Of a stretch of 64,000 nucleotides of DNA, positions 55,815 to 64,000 are shown piece by piece; the stretch's first letter is position 1; each line of letters opens with the position of its first letter. The DNA comes from an uncultured Erysipelotrichaceae bacterium (lineage in GTDB: Bacteria > Bacillota_I > Bacilli_A > Erysipelotrichales > Erysipelotrichaceae), in contig CAIFEQ010000005.1 in the NCBI GenBank assembly GCA_903789495.1, positions 34,329 to 98,328 on the forward strand, given 5' to 3'. The notes beneath the pieces are model-generated. The model was not told where the DNA came from. It ran no database searches and saw only the letters and a program-made list of their open reading frames with translations. A program made the position numbers and the translations under genes.

Positions 55815-57190
55815 TGGGTCCGCCTCTCTTCGGCCTGGGCCAGGATTTCCGGATGCTGAAGCTGGCGCTCCAGGCATTCCCGGATATAGCCGCGGTGGAA
55901 TTCGGTATCCTTCCGGGACGCTCCCAGCATGCCATAGCCGGTGCCCCGCTGGAGATAATCATCGCTGACCACCCGGTATTCCCGGTCCATCTGCAGGGGC
56001 TGGCCGCTGATCTCCAGCTGATGCGTATCGGCATGAATGCGGACATTGTGGCTGAAAGACAGGGTCCCCAGGACCGTGCCCCGGTAGCCTGCTCCTTTGC
56101 CGCTCTGGTGGATGAAGGCAGAATTCTGCGAGGCTTCATAAGCCTGCTGAATCTGCCGGCCCAGCCAGACGACTTCGGTGGGCATCAGGCCGCTGGGCGA
56201 GGTCTCCAGCAGATGAATGCGGCTGATTACCGGCCCGATCGGGCCGCTCAGAATGCCGTTGTTGATCAGGGCCAGATCGCAGTCCGGCGCCTCTGCCAGC
56301 ATGCTGTCGCAGACCGCATTGACCGCGGGGCATTCCTGAAAGGCATCGAAGTCCAGCACCCGGCCGATCGTATACAGTTTCTCGGACAGGTTCCAGCGGC
56401 CCAGTTCATTCTGTTCCTGCAGCACCTGTTCACAGACGGGATCCGGCGGGAAGCTGTTGGGCAGGTTGACCGAAAGACAGGAACGCACCCGGAGGTCATC
56501 CGTCAGTTCCAGGGTCGTCTTGCCCAGCATCTGCCCATAGCAGCCGCTCTGATGGATCCAGGTCGAACCGATCTGCAGGGGCAGGCTCATGAAGGTATGG
56601 GTATGGCCGCCGATGATCACATCGATGCCCTTCACCTGCTCGGCGATCTGCCGATCCCGGTACAGGCCGGCATGCGAGAGCAGGATGCACAGGTCATACA
56701 TGCCCGCATGGGTACTGATCTCATCCTGAATGCTGTCGAAAGGTACCGCCGTATGGACGCCGGCATGGTTCATGAATTCCAGCGGCCCGTTGATCCAGTA
56801 CGGGGAACAGCCGATGAGCAGCAGCCGCAGCCCGTTCCGCTGCAGCAGGATGGAAGGCTTCACCTGGCCGATCCGGCCGCCCTGCAGGTTGGTCAGATTG
56901 GCCGACAGCACCGGCAGGCCCTGTTCAGACATCCGGGTCAGATTGTCGACACCGGAGAGAAATTCATTATTGCCGACGGCCATGGCATCCACCCCCGCCG
57001 CCTGCAGCAGCTTGATGCCGCCGACGCCATGTGTGCCGTTGACCATCGGCGAACGCCAGTCACAGAAATCCCCGCCGTCCAGGAACAGATCGCCCGGACC
57101 GCGGTGGGTGCGCACGTAGCCGGCCAGGCCGCAGAAAGAGCGGAAGCTGGCGTGGATATCATTGCAGTGCCAGATGACCAGCTTCTTCAT
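55811..57190 (-). CDS. UshA-like 5'-nucleotidase/metallophosphoesterase
   Basis: WHCNDIHASF, FLDGGDF, AVGNNEF, IIGGHTHTFM metallophosphatase motifs. Confidence 0.88.
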   Translation of the reverse strand: MKKLVIWHCNDIHASFRSFCGLAGYVRTHRGPGDLFLDGGDFCDWRSPMVNGTHGVGGIKLLQAAGVDAMAVGNNEFLSGVDNLTRMSEQGLPVLSANLTNLQGGRIGQVKPSILLQRNGLRLLLIGCSPYWINGPLEFMNHAGVHTAVPFDSIQDEISTHAGMYDLCILLSHAGLYRDRQIAEQVKGIDVIIGGHTHTFMSLPLQIGSTWIHQSGCYGQMLGKTTLELTDDLRVRSCLSVNLPNSFPPDPVCEQVLQEQNELGRWNLSEKLYTIGRVLDFDAFQECPAVNAVCDSMLAEAPDCDLALINNGILSGPIGPVISRIHLLETSPSGLMPTEVVWLGRQIQQAYEASQNSAFIHQSGKGAGYRGTVLGTLSFSHNVRIHADTHQLEISGQPLQMDREYRVVSDDYLQRGTGYGMLGASRKDTEFHRGYIRECLERQLQHPEILAQAEERRTQ

Positions 57191-58371
57191 CTGTCATCGT
57201 GCTCCGTAAAGTCCTGATCGAAGGTGATCACGGCATACAGCTTTTCGGGTTCCCTGGCCAGCACGGCGTTCACGGTGCTGCGGACCTGATCCTTCGTTGT
57301 CCGGCTGTCATAGGGAATGACCACGTCAAAGACCAGATTGGTATGGGTGGGACCGGTGACCATCCGGAAATCATGCATCTGCAGGCTGGGATCCAGATCT
57401 TCCAGGGCATGCTTGATCTTCTTGCGGTAGCTGTTTCGTTCCGGATCGCTGAGATCCACCGGATCCATGTGGATGGTCATGATGATGTGCAGCTGTTCCT
57501 GAATCTCCCGTTCCGCCTCATCGATGACATCATGAGCGGCCATGAAATTCATGCTGGCATCGACTTCCGCATGCACGGAACCGATCATCATGCCTGGTCC
57601 GTAGTCATGGACCAGCAGGTCATGGATGCCGATGATTTCCGGATGGGAACGCATGATGGCTTCGATCTTCTCCACCAGTTCGCTGCTGACCGGCTTGCCC
57701 AGCAGCTGATCTACGATCTCGCTGAGGATGGAATAGCCGGAAAGGAAGATGAAGACTGCCACGATCACCCCAGCAATGCCATCAAACGGCACGTCCGGGA
57801 AGAAGAACGCCAGCAGCATCGCCCCGATGGTCACGGCGGTGACCAGGACGTCGTTGCGGGAATCCTGGGCGGTAGCGATCATGGCGGTGTTATGGATTCT
57901 GTTGCCGATGGTCCGGTTGAAATTTGCCATCCAGAGCTTGACGAAGATCGTGACCACCAGGGCCAGCAGCAGCGGCCAGGAAAAGGAAATCGGCGAAGGC
58001 GTACGGATCTGATCGATGCTCTGACGCAGCAGTTCCCAGCCGACCACGAAGATGAAGATCGAGACGACCATGGAGATCAGATACTCAATCCGGCCATGGC
58101 CGAAGGGATGTTCCTTGTCGGCCGGCTTGGCGGCCAGCCGGTAGCCGAACAGCGTGATGATGCAGCTGAAGCAGTCGGACAGGTTGTTGAAGGCATCCGA
58201 CAGCACGGAGACTGCATGCATGGTAACGCCGATCAGGATCTTGACAGCGAAAAGAATCAGGTTGCAGACGATGCCCGTCAGACTGCTGAGCGTACCGTAG
58301 TTCAGCCGTACCGACTCATCCTGCACCTGATCCGGATTCTTCACAAATCTTTGAATCAGCCACCTGGTCAT
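57187..58371 (-). CDS. Cation diffusion facilitator family transporter
   Basis: VSVLSDAFNNLSDCFSCIITLFGYRLAAKPADKEHPFGHGRIEYL signature. Confidence 0.93.
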   Translation of the reverse strand: MTRWLIQRFVKNPDQVQDESVRLNYGTLSSLTGIVCNLILFAVKILIGVTMHAVSVLSDAFNNLSDCFSCIITLFGYRLAAKPADKEHPFGHGRIEYLISMVVSIFIFVVGWELLRQSIDQIRTPSPISFSWPLLLALVVTIFVKLWMANFNRTIGNRIHNTAMIATAQDSRNDVLVTAVTIGAMLLAFFFPDVPFDGIAGVIVAVFIFLSGYSILSEIVDQLLGKPVSSELVEKIEAIMRSHPEIIGIHDLLVHDYGPGMMIGSVHAEVDASMNFMAAHDVIDEAEREIQEQLHIIMTIHMDPVDLSDPERNSYRKKIKHALEDLDPSLQMHDFRMVTGPTHTNLVFDVVIPYDSRTTKDQVRSTVNAVLAREPEKLYAVITFDQDFTEHDDR

Positions 58372-58390
58372 AACAGATAACGAACGTATT

Positions 58391-58918
58391 TTAGCGCATC
58401 CACTGATATTTATCCATGCTGCGGGCGCGATGCAGCGGCTGGATCTGCTGCAGACCGGCGGCGCTGTACAGGGGTGCGGCCAGGAAAGTCACATACTGCA
58501 GCCCGGCCAGCCGCCGGGACAGGGTGTCCGGACCGGCAAAGAGCAGAGCGCTCTGAGGCACCAGCAGAACCAGCACCAGAGCGAGCAGCACAAAGGCGGA
58601 AAGAAGACGGAATCCGCCTGCCAGGTCTGCCCTTCTGTCCGCCGCCCAGAGCGCGGCACAGAAGACATTGCAGAGCTCCACACCCGCCAGCAGTTCCCAG
58701 TTCCAGCCGCAGACCGACAGACAGACCAGCATCAGCACCGCCAGGCCGGCACACAGGGGCAGCTGGCGCAGCAGGACAGCAGGCGCATGAGCCTGCACAG
58801 CCAGATAGACCGCTGCCAGGGCACAGAAGACCGTCATGGCCGCATAACCGTCGGCCAGATAGGCATAGGCCAGCAGAACCATGCCGGCATCGATGAGAAA
58901 CTTTTCTTCCTGGGTCAT
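58391..58918 (-). CDS. Multi-pass membrane protein of unknown function
   Basis: 175 aa, strongly hydrophobic with several TM segments. Confidence 0.65.
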   Translation of the reverse strand: MTQEEKFLIDAGMVLLAYAYLADGYAAMTVFCALAAVYLAVQAHAPAVLLRQLPLCAGLAVLMLVCLSVCGWNWELLAGVELCNVFCAALWAADRRADLAGGFRLLSAFVLLALVLVLLVPQSALLFAGPDTLSRRLAGLQYVTFLAAPLYSAAGLQQIQPLHRARSMDKYQWMR

Positions 58919-58992
58919 AGATCTTCCCTCCTGTTTCTGACTGTCTGCAGTATAGAAGCGGTTTCTGTTTTCACTGTCCCGGATCTGGTACA

Positions 58993-59985
58993 ATGAAGGA
59001 AATTCCGGAGGTCTGTGCCATGCTGCGATCCGATGCCGGTTCCCGTGCCCTGATGCTGCTGAAGATTCTGAAAGAGCAGACGGATGAAGAGCACCCCATG
59101 AAGATGCCCGAATTGCTGGCGGAACTGAGTGCCCGCGGCATCCAGGCAGAACGGAAGGCGGTCTATCAGTCGGTAAAGACCCTGAATGCCTGCGGCTTTC
59201 AGGTCGTCTATACCCGCTGCCAGGGCGGCGGCTACTACCTGGTGCATACCTTCACGCCGGCGGAAATCCTGCTGCTTGGAGATCTGCTGAATGATTCCGG
59301 CTGTCTGGATGAAAAGGCCTGCCAGAGTCTGATTCAGCGGCTGCGCCGGGAACTCAGTGCAGAGCAGAACCGGCCCCTGCGCTTCAACCGCTGCCAGGCG
59401 GCCCAGGATCCGGACATCCTGGCCAAGATGACCTGCATCCTGGAGGCCATTGCCAGGGCCTGTCCGCTGGAATTCACCTACTTTGAACGCACCCTGCAGG
59501 AAAAGCGGCACTACCGCCGCAACCGGCAGGTCTACCACCAGATTCCCTATGCCCTGCTGGCCAGGAACGGCCATGTCTACGGCATCTTCTATTCCCAGAA
59601 ACATCAGGGCTTCGGCACCTACCGCCTGGACCGGATGGATCATCTCAAGCTTGTCGATGAACCTGTCCGGCTGGTACCGTTCGATCTGTCCTCCTACCTT
59701 GAGAGCAGCTCCGAGATGTACGGCGGCCGCGCCCGGACCATTACAGCCGTCTTTGACCGCAGCCTGGAATTCATCGTGCTGGACCGCTTCGGCGACAACC
59801 TGATCGTCTCGGCGGTGAATGAGAAGACCTTCACCGCCAGCTTCCGGGCGGCCATCAATCCGCCCCTGATCGGCTGGCTGCTGCAGTTTGCCGACCACAT
59901 CACCATTCTGAAACCTCAGTCTCTGGCAGATCAGCTTCGCGACATCGGTGCTGCTCTGCTGGGAAAATATGAAAGGAAGGTCTGA
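58993..59985 (+). CDS. WYL-domain transcriptional regulator
   Basis: N-terminal HTH MPELLAELSARGIQAERKAVYQSVKTL; WYL-like PYALLARNGHVYGIFYSQKHQGFGTYRLDRMDHL. Confidence 0.85.
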   Translation: MKEIPEVCAMLRSDAGSRALMLLKILKEQTDEEHPMKMPELLAELSARGIQAERKAVYQSVKTLNACGFQVVYTRCQGGGYYLVHTFTPAEILLLGDLLNDSGCLDEKACQSLIQRLRRELSAEQNRPLRFNRCQAAQDPDILAKMTCILEAIARACPLEFTYFERTLQEKRHYRRNRQVYHQIPYALLARNGHVYGIFYSQKHQGFGTYRLDRMDHLKLVDEPVRLVPFDLSSYLESSSEMYGGRARTITAVFDRSLEFIVLDRFGDNLIVSAVNEKTFTASFRAAINPPLIGWLLQFADHITILKPQSLADQLRDIGAALLGKYERKV

Positions 59986-59987
59986 CT

Positions 59988-60716
59988 ATGGAACAGGAAA
60001 AGCTTCAGCAGTTTCAGGACATTCTTGACCATGCCCGGCGCTGCGTCTTCTTCACCGGTGCCGGCGTATCCACCGACAGCGGCATTCCGGATTTCCGCTC
60101 CCAGGATGGGCTCTACAACCAGAAATACAAATATCCCCCGGAGCAGATCATCAGCCGTTCGTTCTTTGAGGCCAATCCGGAAGAATTCTACCGGTTCTAC
60201 CGGGATCGGATGCTGGTGCTGGACGCCAAACCCAATGCCACCCATCTCTTCATGGCGAAAATGGAGGAAAAAGGCACCTGCCTGGGGGTGGTCACGCAGA
60301 ACATCGACGGCCTGCATACCGCAGCCGGTTCGAAACACGTCGATGAGCTGCATGGCTCGATCCTGCGCAATTACTGCATGAAGTGCGGCACCTTCTATGA
60401 TGCCCGGTTCATCAAGAACTCCACCGGCATCCCGCACTGCCCGAAGTGCGGCGGCATCGTCAAGCCGGATGTGGTCCTGTATGAGGAATCCCTGGATGAT
60501 GACGTCGTGACGTCCGCCATCCGCAAGATCAGCAGTGCGGATGTGCTGGTGGTGCTGGGCACCTCCCTGGTCGTCTATCCCGCTGCCGGGCTGATCCGCT
60601 ACTTCCATGGCGACAAGCTGGTGCTGATCAACCGCACGGCAACGCCCTACGATGAAAATGCCGATCTGCTCATCCAGGCCTCCTTCTCGGAAGTCTTCCC
60701 CTATCTGCACTGCTGA
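59988..60716 (+). CDS. cobB: Sirtuin, NAD-dependent protein deacylase
   Basis: VFFTGAGVSTDSGIPDFRSQDGLY, TQNIDGLH, ELHGS, zinc cysteines CMKCG/CPKCGG, GTSLVVYPAAGL. Confidence 0.93.
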   Translation: MEQEKLQQFQDILDHARRCVFFTGAGVSTDSGIPDFRSQDGLYNQKYKYPPEQIISRSFFEANPEEFYRFYRDRMLVLDAKPNATHLFMAKMEEKGTCLGVVTQNIDGLHTAAGSKHVDELHGSILRNYCMKCGTFYDARFIKNSTGIPHCPKCGGIVKPDVVLYEESLDDDVVTSAIRKISSADVLVVLGTSLVVYPAAGLIRYFHGDKLVLINRTATPYDENADLLIQASFSEVFPYLHC

Positions 60717-60724
60717 AAGAAAAA

Positions 60725-60757
60725 GCACCGGCATCTGACGTCCTGTCAGAGCGGTGC
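60725..60757 (-). terminator. Terminator of the mntP transcript
   Basis: GCACCG..TCTGAC / GTCAGA..CGGTGC with TTTTTC tract on minus strand. Confidence 0.6.
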
Positions 60758-60769
60758 ACCGCTTTAGAT

Positions 60770-61324
60770 TCAGAAAACCCCCAGATGTTCCAGCAGGATC
60801 TTGAAGCCCATGGCAATCAGGACAATCCCGCCGGCGATCTGGGCTTTTTCCTTGAAGGAATAGCCCAGCCTGGCTCCCAGGCGGATGCCGCAGTAGGAAA
60901 AGCCGAAGGTGATCAGACCGATCGACAGCGCCGTCGGCACAATGTCCACTTCCATGAAGGAGAACATGACGCCCGTCGCCAGGGCATCGATGCTGGTGGC
61001 CACTGCCATTGTGAACATCTTCTTCCAGCCGAAGTCCGCATCCTCATTTTCCTTTTTGCGGGCGCCGCGGATCATGTCAAGGCCGATATAGCAGAGCAGG
61101 AAGAACGCGATCCAGTGATCGACACTCTCAATGATGTCCCGGAACCGATAGCCAAGGAAATAGCCCAGTGTGGGCATCAGGGCCTGAAAGCCCCCGAACC
61201 AGAGTCCGGCGGACAGAGCCTGCCGGTTAGTTGCCCGGCCGGCCGCCAGCCCCTTGCAGATGGATACCGCAAAGGCATCCATCGAAAGACCTACCGCAAT
61301 GACCAGTATCTCCCAGAATTCCAT
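60770..61324 (-). CDS. mntP: Putative manganese efflux pump MntP
   Basis: MEFWEILVIAVGLSMDAFAVSICKGLA, AVATSIDALATGVMFSF. Confidence 0.9.
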   Translation of the reverse strand: MEFWEILVIAVGLSMDAFAVSICKGLAAGRATNRQALSAGLWFGGFQALMPTLGYFLGYRFRDIIESVDHWIAFFLLCYIGLDMIRGARKKENEDADFGWKKMFTMAVATSIDALATGVMFSFMEVDIVPTALSIGLITFGFSYCGIRLGARLGYSFKEKAQIAGGIVLIAMGFKILLEHLGVF

Positions 61325-61398
61325 GCTGTCTTCCGTAAACAGAAAACAAGGTACCATAACAGGCACCCTGTTTCAATATACAGAATGAAGATTAAGAT

Positions 61399-61908
61399 TC
61401 AGGCTTTCTTCCCGCTCATGGACTTCCGGAAGGCCTCTTCCACATAGGCTTTGGTCTCTTCCCGGTTCATGTTCATGGCCACGGCACATTCATTCAGCAG
61501 ATAGCCTTCTGCCTTGGCAAAGTATTCATCATCAATCGAAGCCAGCTTGCGGTGATTCTCGGCCCGCTTCTTGTTGCGCAGATAGGAGGTCTTCAGGATG
61601 CAGAACAGGTCTGCCAGGTCATCCCCCTTCAGCAGGGCCGCATACTGACTCTTCATGTTTGCGGACTTGTTTTCCAGGGTATCCAGATCCTTCAGCTCCG
61701 CAAACAGCTTCTCGATCTGTTTCCGGCTCGCCACCGGGCGCAGATGACCGCCCTTGTTGGCAACCGGAACCACCATCTTGGTCTGTGCATCACCGGGAAA
61801 ATACGGTTCCAGGAGATAGCACTCCTCACCGTTAAAAGAAGATGTCGTGGTACCCGTCACACGACACACATTTCTCCGATAGACAACAATGTCATTGACT
61901 TTATACAT
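61399..61908 (-). CDS. CarD-like transcriptional regulator
   Basis: N-terminal YKVNDIVVYRRNVCRVTGTTTSSFNGEECYLLEPYF with the CarD/TRCF RID-like fold pattern; helical C-terminus. Confidence 0.83.
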   Translation of the reverse strand: MYKVNDIVVYRRNVCRVTGTTTSSFNGEECYLLEPYFPGDAQTKMVVPVANKGGHLRPVASRKQIEKLFAELKDLDTLENKSANMKSQYAALLKGDDLADLFCILKTSYLRNKKRAENHRKLASIDDEYFAKAEGYLLNECAVAMNMNREETKAYVEEAFRKSMSGKKA

Positions 61909-61985
61909 TGAGTGCCTCCCGCCCCTTCAGACTGCCTCTATTTTACCACAGAAAAGGCCGTTTTTGAACCGGAGGTTTTATATTG

Positions 61986-63200
61986 CTAAACAATCTGTAA
62001 GATGAAGCACTTCAGGTAGGCGGTTTCCGGCACCCCGTCCAGAACGGGATGATCGGGAGCGGCCTGGCGCGCTTCGACAATCCGGAACGAGACCCCTGCC
62101 TCCAAAGCTGCTTCATGCAGCATCTTCTGGAATTCACTGCGGCTCATGAAATGCGAGCAGCTGCAGGTCACCAGCCAGCCGCCCCGGGGCAGAACCTGCA
62201 TGGCCAGACGGTTGAGCCGCTGGTAGCCGCTGTGGGCATGGGCGACGGTCTTCCGGCTGCGGGTGAAGGCCGGGGGATCGAGAATGATGAAATCCGGCTT
62301 CCGGGCCGCCTTCTTCTGTTCCTCAAGATACGCAAACATATCGGCCTGCACCCACTGCACGGACAGGTCATTGAGGCGGGCATTGACCGCTGCCGTCTGC
62401 AGCGCTTCCCCCGAGATATCCACGCCGGTCACGGAAAGGGCCTGTCCTCTGGCGGCATTCAGGGCAAAGGCCCCGGTATGCGTGCATATATCCAGGACCC
62501 GCCTGCCGCGGGCCAGCCGGCGTACGGCCAGGCGGTTGTATTTCTGATCCAGGAAGAAGCCGGTCTTCTGCCCGTTTGCCACATCGGCTTCGTAAAGCAG
62601 ACCGTTTTCCAGGATCTGCCGCACCGGATCCGGAGCGGGCTTTCCGATCGCAGCCCAGCCGACACAGTCGCTCAGGCCTTCCTTCTGGCGCAGCGGTCCT
62701 TCACTGCGCTCATAGATGCCTTCCAGAGACACGCCTTCTGCGGCCAGCTCTTCCGCCAGCAGGCGGTAAAGCAGCTGCTTGCGCTGTTCCATGCCGCAGG
62801 ACAGGATCTCACTGACCAGCACGCTGCCATAGCGGTCCACAGTCACACCCGGCAGCCCGTCCGCTTCACCATGGATCAGACGGCAGTTCTGCCAGTCTTC
62901 CGCCATGACACTCTGCCGGTAATGGATGGCATAGCGGACCCGGCGGCGGAAAAAGGCCTCGTCAAAGATCTCATTGGCATTGCGGGACAGCAGACGTACC
63001 CGGATCTGCGAGGTCTTAGACCAGAGGCCGGTGCCCAGATACTGATCCCGGACGCCATGCACATCCACCAGACTGCCGTTTTCCACCTGTTCCGGCTGGT
63101 CAGTGATCTCATCTGCATAGATCCAGGGATGGCCGTCCTGGCAGCGCAGCGTCTGTTTCCGGCTCACCCGGATGACCGGATAGGATCTTTCCTGTTTCAT
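61986..63200 (-). CDS. RlmI-like 23S rRNA (cytosine-C5) methyltransferase with PUA domain
   Basis: HPWIYADEI PUA, NGQKTGFFLDQKYNR, VLDICTHTGAFALNAA, IILDPPAFTRSR, VTCSCSHFM. Confidence 0.9.
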   Translation of the reverse strand: MKQERSYPVIRVSRKQTLRCQDGHPWIYADEITDQPEQVENGSLVDVHGVRDQYLGTGLWSKTSQIRVRLLSRNANEIFDEAFFRRRVRYAIHYRQSVMAEDWQNCRLIHGEADGLPGVTVDRYGSVLVSEILSCGMEQRKQLLYRLLAEELAAEGVSLEGIYERSEGPLRQKEGLSDCVGWAAIGKPAPDPVRQILENGLLYEADVANGQKTGFFLDQKYNRLAVRRLARGRRVLDICTHTGAFALNAARGQALSVTGVDISGEALQTAAVNARLNDLSVQWVQADMFAYLEEQKKAARKPDFIILDPPAFTRSRKTVAHAHSGYQRLNRLAMQVLPRGGWLVTCSCSHFMSRSEFQKMLHEAALEAGVSFRIVEARQAAPDHPVLDGVPETAYLKCFILQIV

Positions 63201-63245
63201 ATTCCTGTCCCCCTCACAGGAACAACACTACCACAAGAGAAAGAA

Positions 63246-63280
63246 AAAGCGGTGAAGCACATTGCCTCATCGCTTTCTGA
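63246..63280 (-). terminator. Intrinsic terminator after the BMP lipoprotein gene
   Basis: AAAGCGATGA ... TCACCGCTTTTTCTTTC on minus strand. Confidence 0.7.
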
Positions 63281-63297
63281 CAGTTCGCTGAGAAGAC

Positions 63298-64000
63298 TCA
63301 GTTCTGATAATCCACCGTCACCAGCGTGGAATCCGTCACCGCAGTCGGTTCGATTTCCGTGTCGTTGTTGATGGTGATTTCGCCGCTGGCAACCTTCTCA
63401 TACAGAGCCTCATACTGCTCCTTGGTGAAGGTCGCGAAACGCCAGCTGGCATCGTCGGTCGGCAGGCCGGTCGCGCCTTCGGCAGCGCCCAGGTTCGCCG
63501 TGGTACCGGCATAGTCTTCCGGCCAGGTGCCGCCGTTGTCATACAGAGCGGTCAGGGCATCCGTGGTGGTTTCCTTCAGCTTCTTCTCGGCCGAAGTCAG
63601 AACCGTCTCGCTGTCCAGGACCTGGTCGACGTCGACGCCGATGGACATGCCGCCCTCATCCTCAGCAGCCTTGAAGACAGACTCATAGAGCTTGCCGCCG
63701 CAGGCGAAGACGATCTGGGTGCCGTCCAGGTACCAGGAATCCATCTTGTTGTACAGGTCATCGGACGGTGCGAAGGCACCGGCATAGTAATACTTGATGT
63801 TGACGTTGACACCCAGTTCTTCAGCCGCTGCTGCAGCACCCTGGATGTAGCCGTAGCCGTAACGGATGACGGCCGGAACCGCCATGCCGCCGCAGAAGCC
63901 CAGCTCGGTATAGCCATCCTGGACCACTGCATAGCCAGCGAAGTAGCCGGCTTCTTCTTCCTTGTAGATGATGCAGTGCACGTTGGAGCTGGTCTTGTAG
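63298..64000 (-). CDS. BMP-family ABC transporter substrate-binding protein, C-terminal part (truncated by window edge)
   Basis: YKEEEAGYFAGYAVVQDGYTELGFCGGMAVPAVIRYGYGYIQGA, FACGGKLYESVFKAA, IGVDVDQ. Confidence 0.88.
   Translation of the reverse strand, partial: YKTSSNVHCIIYKEEEAGYFAGYAVVQDGYTELGFCGGMAVPAVIRYGYGYIQGAAAAAEELGVNVNIKYYYAGAFAPSDDLYNKMDSWYLDGTQIVFACGGKLYESVFKAAEDEGGMSIGVDVDQVLDSETVLTSAEKKLKETTTDALTALYDNGGTWPEDYAGTTANLGAAEGATGLPTDDASWRFATFTKEQYEALYEKVASGEITINNDTEIEPTAVTDSTLVTVDYQN

Noticed and set aside
61325-61398. Mn riboswitch (yybP-ykoY) ahead of mntP
   Set aside because: The gap between the CarD-like gene stop and the mntP start is only about 70 bp, and no recognisable yybP-ykoY core was seen.

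Overview
64 kb chromosomal window from a fairly GC-rich, low-GC-lineage-type Firmicute (gene content suggests an Erysipelotrichia-like gut anaerobe; this is inference). It is densely coded, mostly housekeeping and catabolic genes: parC (partial)/parE, PPK2, plsY, a carboxyltransferase-fabD-acpS block, a Zn/Cd-type P-ATPase plus HMA protein, aspA, a VTC/DUF4956 polyphosphate-type cluster, htrA, larA, an M20 peptidase with a YfcC-type permease, a 2-hydroxyacyl-CoA dehydratase locus, a Y-family polymerase with a LexA-like repressor, queA/queH, fumarase alpha/beta, htpG, an ArdC-like protein, a sirtuin, mntP, a CarD-like regulator, rlmI and a BMP lipoprotein (partial). There is one tRNA-Ser(GGA). 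I saw no CRISPR array, rRNA, prophage or intact transposase. Main leads: (1) a BbsAB/Ltp2-reminiscent thiolase + DUF35 operon that also carries an ACP-like protein and a crotonase (8815-11983); (2) a dehydratase-subunit/activase fusion frame interrupted by one in-frame amber codon (38006-39664); (3) two tandem CIRCE-like elements before htpG; (4) a divergent LexA-like repressor/Y-polymerase cassette with an 8-bp dyad; (5) a 33-bp tandem repeat before a DUF4143-type ATPase. All product names are from reading the translations, without database searches.
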